From the NCBI RefSeq assembly GCF_006738645.1, contig NZ_AP019700.1:5576351-5640350 (forward strand): a stretch of 64,000 nt of DNA, in the 5' to 3' direction. A program made the position numbers and the translations under genes. Within the stretch, counting starts at the first letter, position 1; the number at the start of each line of letters is the position of its first letter. Source of the stretch: Stella humosa (lineage in GTDB: Bacteria; Pseudomonadota; Alphaproteobacteria; ATCC43930; Allostellaceae). Shown piece by piece: positions 60,485-64,000 of this stretch. Below the pieces are notes generated by a model. That model worked only from the letters and a program-made list of their open reading frames with translations. It ran no database searches and was not told the DNA's origin.

Positions 60485-60530
60485 GATCAAGCCAGCCGGC
60501 GCCCGAGCAGGCGACGGGGATGGAGGAGCC

Positions 60531-61739
60531 ATGAACGAAGCCGGGCTTGCCGCCGACAGCCGCCTCGATGCCGGATTGCCGCTGCGCCGCCTCAAGTTGC
60601 TGGACCTCACGGTCGCCCGCGCCGGCCCGACCTGCGTGCGCCACCTGGCCGACTGGGGCGCCGACGTGATCCGCATCGAGCCGCCGCGCACCGGCGGCGG
60701 CGAGGTCGGCAACCGCGACGGCTTCGACTTCCAGAACCTGCACCGCAACAAGCGCGCGATCGAGCTCGACCTGAAGTCCGAGAAGGGCAAGGAGATCTTC
60801 TTCCAGCTCGCCCGCGACGCCGACGTGATCGTCGAGAACATGCGGGCACAGGTGAAGTTCCGCCTCGGGGTCGACTACGAGACCGTGCGCCGGGTCAACA
60901 AGCGCATCGTCTATGCCTCCATCTCGGGCTTCGGCCAGGACGGGCCCTATGGCCACCGGGCCGGCGTCGACCAGATCGCCCAGGGCATGGGCGGGCTGAT
61001 GTCGATCACGGGCGAGCCCGGCCAGGGCCCGTTGCGCGTGGGCATCCCGATCGCCGACCTGACGGCCGGCAACCTGCTGGCGCTGGCGGTGATGATGGCG
61101 CTGTTCCAGCGCGAGGAGACGGGCGAGGGGCGCTGGGTGCATACCAGCCTGCTCGAGGCGCAGGTCTTCATGCTGGATTTCCAGGCGTCGCGCTGGCTGC
61201 TGGCGGGCGAGGTCGCCAAGGCGGCCGGCAACGACCATCCAACCGCGATCCCGACCGGCGTGTTCCCCGCGTCCGACCGGCCGATTACCATCGCCGCGTC
61301 GTCGCCCCGCCTGTGGGGCCGTTTCTGCCAGGCGCTGGGCAAGCCCGACTGGGTGGCCAAGCCCGGCTGGGACACTGGCGAGGGTCGCTCGAAGGACCGG
61401 CTGGCGATCAACCAGGCGATCTCGGACGTGACGCGCGAGAAATCGAGCCTCCACTGGATCGAGGTGCTGGACGAGGCCGGTATTCCCTGCGGGCCGATCA
61501 ACACCATCGACCAGACCTTCGCCGACCCCCAGGTCCAGCATCTGGGCCTGGCTCGGCCGGTCGAGCATGCGCGCCTCGGCCCGCAGCGCATCGTCGGCAC
61601 GCCCCTCAACATGAGCGGGCTGGAGGATCGCATCCGCCGCCCGACGCCGGACGCCGGCCAGCACACCGACGAGGTGCTGGGCGCGCTCGGCTACGACGCC
61701 GGCACGATCGCCAAGCTCAGGGCCGACGGCATCATCTGA
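60531..61739 (+). CDS. CoA-transferase, family III (CaiB/BaiF)
   Basis: 402 residues. Class III enzymes move CoA between acids through a mixed anhydride on an aspartate; here it is the Asp in VGIPIADLTAGNLLAL (about 174-177). VARAGPTCVRHLADWGADVIRIEPP is the N-terminal signature, and NRDGFDFQNLHRNKRAIELDLKSEKG follows. GGAGGAG is just before the ATG at 60531. The substrate is unknown; it forms an operon with an enoyl-CoA hydratase. Confidence 0.92.
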   Translation: MNEAGLAADSRLDAGLPLRRLKLLDLTVARAGPTCVRHLADWGADVIRIEPPRTGGGEVGNRDGFDFQNLHRNKRAIELDLKSEKGKEIFFQLARDADVIVENMRAQVKFRLGVDYETVRRVNKRIVYASISGFGQDGPYGHRAGVDQIAQGMGGLMSITGEPGQGPLRVGIPIADLTAGNLLALAVMMALFQREETGEGRWVHTSLLEAQVFMLDFQASRWLLAGEVAKAAGNDHPTAIPTGVFPASDRPITIAASSPRLWGRFCQALGKPDWVAKPGWDTGEGRSKDRLAINQAISDVTREKSSLHWIEVLDEAGIPCGPINTIDQTFADPQVQHLGLARPVEHARLGPQRIVGTPLNMSGLEDRIRRPTPDAGQHTDEVLGALGYDAGTIAKLRADGII

Positions 61740-61789
61740 ATTTCCGGCGCATCGGCCGGCCAGCCCAGGACGACAGGAGAACCCCGCAC

Positions 61790-62602
61790 ATGGATGGCGG
61801 CTCGCGCATCGCACTTCCGACCGAGAAGATCATCGCCGAGCGCCGGGGCGGGGTCGGCTGGCTCATCTTCAACCAGCCCGAGCGGCGCAACGCCATCTCG
61901 CAGGAGATGTGGGACGGCATCGCGGTGGCGGGCACGGCGTTCGCGGCCGATCCCGAGATCCGCGTGGTGATCATGCGCGGTGCCGGCGACAAGGCCTTCA
62001 CTGCCGGCGCCGACATCAGCGAGTTCGAGAAGGTGCGCGCCGACGCCGCGGCCGAGGAGGCCTACCACGCGCGCTCGGCCGCGGCCGGCCGGGCGATGAA
62101 GTCGCTGACGGTGCCGCTGGTGGCGATGATCCGCGGCTTCTGCGTCGGCGGCGGCATGGCGATGGCCATGCGGGCCGACCTGCGCATCGCATCCTCGGAC
62201 AGCAAGTTCGGCATCCCGGCCGCCAAGCTGGGCGTGTCCTACGCCCAGGAGTCGCTGGAGCGGCTGACCCAGTTGGTCGGGCCGTCGATGGCCAAGCACG
62301 TGATGTTCCTGGGCCGGCTCTACACCGCCGACCAGGCGCTGGCCATGGGCCTGGTGAACGAGGTGGTGGCGCCCGAGGAACTGGAGGCGACCGTCGAGGG
62401 TATTGCGGCCGAGATCGCCGCCAACGCCCCATTGTCGATCCGCGCGGCCAAGACGATGATCGAGCAGAGCCTGATCGACGCGCCGCGCCGCGACCATGAC
62501 GGCAACGCCGCGCTGGAGCGCGCGTGCTTCGACAGCGAGGACTACAAGGAAGGCCGTCGCGCCTTCATGGAGAAGCGGCGGCCGGTGTTTCGCGGCCGCT
62601 GA
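61790..62602 (+). CDS. Enoyl-CoA hydratase/isomerase family protein
   Basis: 270-residue crotonase fold. The oxyanion-hole stretches are KAFTAGADISEFE (about 64-76) and RGFCVGGGMAMAMRADLRIAS (about 113-133). One of the usual catalytic glutamates is not clear at the second loop, where the stretch reads KLGVSYAQESLERL, so the activity may be other than simple hydration. RBS CAGGAG. It lies 50 nt after the CoA-transferase gene. Confidence 0.87.
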   Translation: MDGGSRIALPTEKIIAERRGGVGWLIFNQPERRNAISQEMWDGIAVAGTAFAADPEIRVVIMRGAGDKAFTAGADISEFEKVRADAAAEEAYHARSAAAGRAMKSLTVPLVAMIRGFCVGGGMAMAMRADLRIASSDSKFGIPAAKLGVSYAQESLERLTQLVGPSMAKHVMFLGRLYTADQALAMGLVNEVVAPEELEATVEGIAAEIAANAPLSIRAAKTMIEQSLIDAPRRDHDGNAALERACFDSEDYKEGRRAFMEKRRPVFRGR

Positions 62603-62709
62603 GGGCCGACGACCTTCAAGGCGAGAGGACGGCGCGAGATGGCGGCCGGACCGGCAACGGGTCCGCAACGCCATCCGGCCGGAAACGACAAGGCAGGAGG
62701 AACGCCAAC

Positions 62710-63771
62710 ATGACCATCATTACCAGACGAGGTCTGCTGCAGGCCGGTGCCGCGCTCGGCACCGTTGGCGCCATGGGCCGTTTCCCGGCCCTGGCGCAGG
62801 AGATGACCCCGCACGAGAAGCAGCTCTACGAGGCGGCCAAGAAAGAGGGCGAGGTCACCTGGTACTCAGGCCAGCTCAGCGCCGAGCCGGGCGAGGCGGT
62901 GGGCAAGGCCTTCGGCGAGCGCTATCCGGGCCTGAAGGCGAACGTCATCCGCAGCACGTCCCAGGTGGCCTTCCAGCGCCTGTCGCAGGACATGCGCGCC
63001 CGCACCGCCCAGTGCGACATCTTCAGCTCGACCGATTCCGGCCATTACGGCTTCCTGAAAAAGGAAGGCCTGCTGATGAAGTACCGGCCGAAGAACGCGG
63101 ACGGCATGATCGAGGCGGCCCGCAAGGGCGACCCCGACGACATGTTCCAGACCTGCTACTTCGGCCTCTACCTGATGGGCTACAACACCCAGAAGGTATC
63201 CGCGGCCGACGCGCCCAAGAGCTGGACCGACCTGCTCGACCCCAAATGGAAGGACCAGATCGCGGTCGGCCATCCGGGCTACAGCGGGGCCATCGGCATC
63301 TGGGCCCTGCTGATGAAGCAGATGTACGGCGTCGACTACCTGAAGAAGCTGGAGCGCAACAAGCCGCAGATCGGCCGTTCCAGCATGGACCCGGTGACGC
63401 TGATGAACGGCGGCGAGCGGGCGATCGGCGTGGCGATCCCGTCCGCCACCACGCTGCTCAGCATCTCGCGCGGCAACCCGCTGAAGCTGATCTACCCGAC
63501 CGACGGCACGGTGGCGACGCCGGCGCCGACGGCGATCATCGCCAACGCGCCGCACCCCAATGCCGCCAAGCTCTTCATGGAGTTCGCGACCGGGCCGGAA
63601 TATTCGCGGGTCATCACCAAGCTGTTCAACGAGTCGCTGCGGCCGGAAGTGCCGCCCCCGGTGGGCGGCCGGCCGCTCAACGACATCAAGCTGATCATGC
63701 CGACCATGGAAGAGGCCGAGAAGGGCGTGCCGGAAATGCGCGAGGTCTGGCGCGACATCTTCGGCGTCTGA
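62710..63771 (+). CDS. Fbp-type ABC transporter substrate-binding protein
   Basis: 353 residues. The N-terminus ITRRGLLQAGAALGTVGAM with RR-G-L-L is a likely twin-arginine (Tat) signal. The mature part is the type 2 PBP fold of the iron(III)/spermidine-like group: EKQLYEAAKKEGEVTWYSGQ, DIFSSTDSGHYGFLKKEGLL, and TDLLDPKWKDQIAVG. The Tyr ligands of iron-binding FbpA are not clearly present, so the solute may be organic, in line with the upstream catabolic genes. GGCAGGAGGAA precedes the ATG. Confidence 0.87.
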   Translation: MTIITRRGLLQAGAALGTVGAMGRFPALAQEMTPHEKQLYEAAKKEGEVTWYSGQLSAEPGEAVGKAFGERYPGLKANVIRSTSQVAFQRLSQDMRARTAQCDIFSSTDSGHYGFLKKEGLLMKYRPKNADGMIEAARKGDPDDMFQTCYFGLYLMGYNTQKVSAADAPKSWTDLLDPKWKDQIAVGHPGYSGAIGIWALLMKQMYGVDYLKKLERNKPQIGRSSMDPVTLMNGGERAIGVAIPSATTLLSISRGNPLKLIYPTDGTVATPAPTAIIANAPHPNAAKLFMEFATGPEYSRVITKLFNESLRPEVPPPVGGRPLNDIKLIMPTMEEAEKGVPEMREVWRDIFGV

Positions 63772-63796
63772 CACCGCCGGCATGTAAGACCGGATC

Positions 63797-63820
63797 CCCG
63801 GCGCCCATGCGGGCGCCGGG
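63797..63820 (+). other. Intercistronic hairpin between binding protein and permease genes
   Basis: A perfect 10-bp stem, CCCGGCGCCC / GGGCGCCGGG, and a 4-nt loop ATGC, 25 nt after the binding-protein stop. No U-tract. Such stems often protect the upstream mRNA or cut downstream expression, so that binding protein exceeds permease. Confidence 0.65.
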
Positions 63821-63853
63821 TCGCCGACACCATTCCAGGCGGATCGTTCCAGC

Positions 63854-64000
63854 ATGACCGACAGTGCGGCAATGGGCGCGCCGGGTCGCCCCCTCTCCAT
63901 CCAGGCGCGGCTGCGCAACATCGAGCCCGCCACCCTCATCTGGGTGGCGCTGGCGGCCGTTCTTCTCGTCCTCGTCGCCTATCCCATGGGCAAGCTGCTC
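63854..64000 (+). CDS. ABC transporter permease (partial, FbpB-like)
   Basis: The first 49 codons only; the window ends inside the gene. After a polar N-terminus (MTDSAAMGAPGRPLSIQARL) a hydrophobic segment begins at about residue 27 (ATLIWVALAAVLLVLVAYPMG), typical of the first helix of iron(III)-type permeases. The position after an Fbp-type binding-protein gene supports the call. Confidence 0.7.
   Translation, partial: MTDSAAMGAPGRPLSIQARLRNIEPATLIWVALAAVLLVLVAYPMGKLL

Overview
The window is a chromosomal stretch of a very high G+C alphaproteobacterium, most like Rhodospirillales or a related order. This rests on gene content and order: ppsR-hemE flanking a putative replication origin, the mnmE-mnmG-rsmG-parA-parB run with two perfect parS sites, HemJ as the protoporphyrinogen oxidase, a TimA (Tim44-like) gene beside fxsA and mltA, and a DUF3576 lipoprotein. 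Gene starts are often coupled by 4-nt ATGA or GTGA overlaps. No rRNA, tRNA, CRISPR, prophage or insertion sequence was recognised.

Layout. 1-7.4 kb: mltA (cut by the window edge) and timA, then fxsA, a histidine phosphatase and secB on the plus strand, then the minus-strand block ppsR-maf-aroE-coaE-dnaQ. 7.4-7.8 kb: a 372-nt gap between ppsR and hemE, the position of the chromosomal origin in Caulobacter and Rickettsia, holding several near-consensus DnaA boxes. 7.8-11.8 kb: hemE-hemH-hemJ and rho, all leading away from that gap. 11.8-17.5 kb: a TSUP permease, quinone oxidoreductase, dienelactone hydrolase, GNAT protein, Ogt-type DNA repair methyltransferase and a DUF255 thioredoxin-fold protein. 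17.7-23.6 kb: a 2Fe-2S ferredoxin-like gene, then mnmE, mnmG, rsmG, parA and parB; one parS lies between mnmE and mnmG and the other inside rsmG. 23.6-28.5 kb: holA, lptE, leuS and a DUF3576 lipoprotein on the minus strand. 28.9-30.1 kb: a porin with a long leader and a textbook terminator.

30-38.4 kb is mixed housekeeping: a GT9-like protein, a methyltransferase, the YggS PLP protein, an L,D-transpeptidase, ribA, an alpha/beta hydrolase, an orphan OmpR-type regulator, an MFS transporter and a metallo-hydrolase. 38.4-45.9 kb is the most unusual region. A compact minus-strand operon runs methyltransferase, sulfotransferase, FAAL-like acyl-AMP ligase, acyl carrier protein and an AlgX/AlgJ-type SGNH acyltransferase with TPRs. 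It is divergent from a WsaF-like glycosyltransferase carrying tandem FDxxWY repeats. Together they look like an uncharacterised pathway that acylates and sulfates a surface glycan or related glycoconjugate.

45.9-64 kb: a VOC protein, a PH-like membrane protein, xth, an FAH-family hydrolase, and a Dpp-type peptide/solute ABC system with two permeases and two near-duplicate binding proteins but no ATPase. These are followed by pyrF and a 2Fe-2S reductase. Between the reductase and a class I glutamine-amidotransferase gene lies a strong candidate small RNA with its own promoter, two stem-loops, exposed CU-rich anti-Shine-Dalgarno segments and a terminator. The end holds a VWA-like secreted protein, a Sel1-repeat protein coupled to a LolA-like protein, and a GntR-family regulator. 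That regulator has two likely operators and is divergent from a CoA-transferase/enoyl-CoA hydratase/Fbp-type ABC operon that runs off the right edge.
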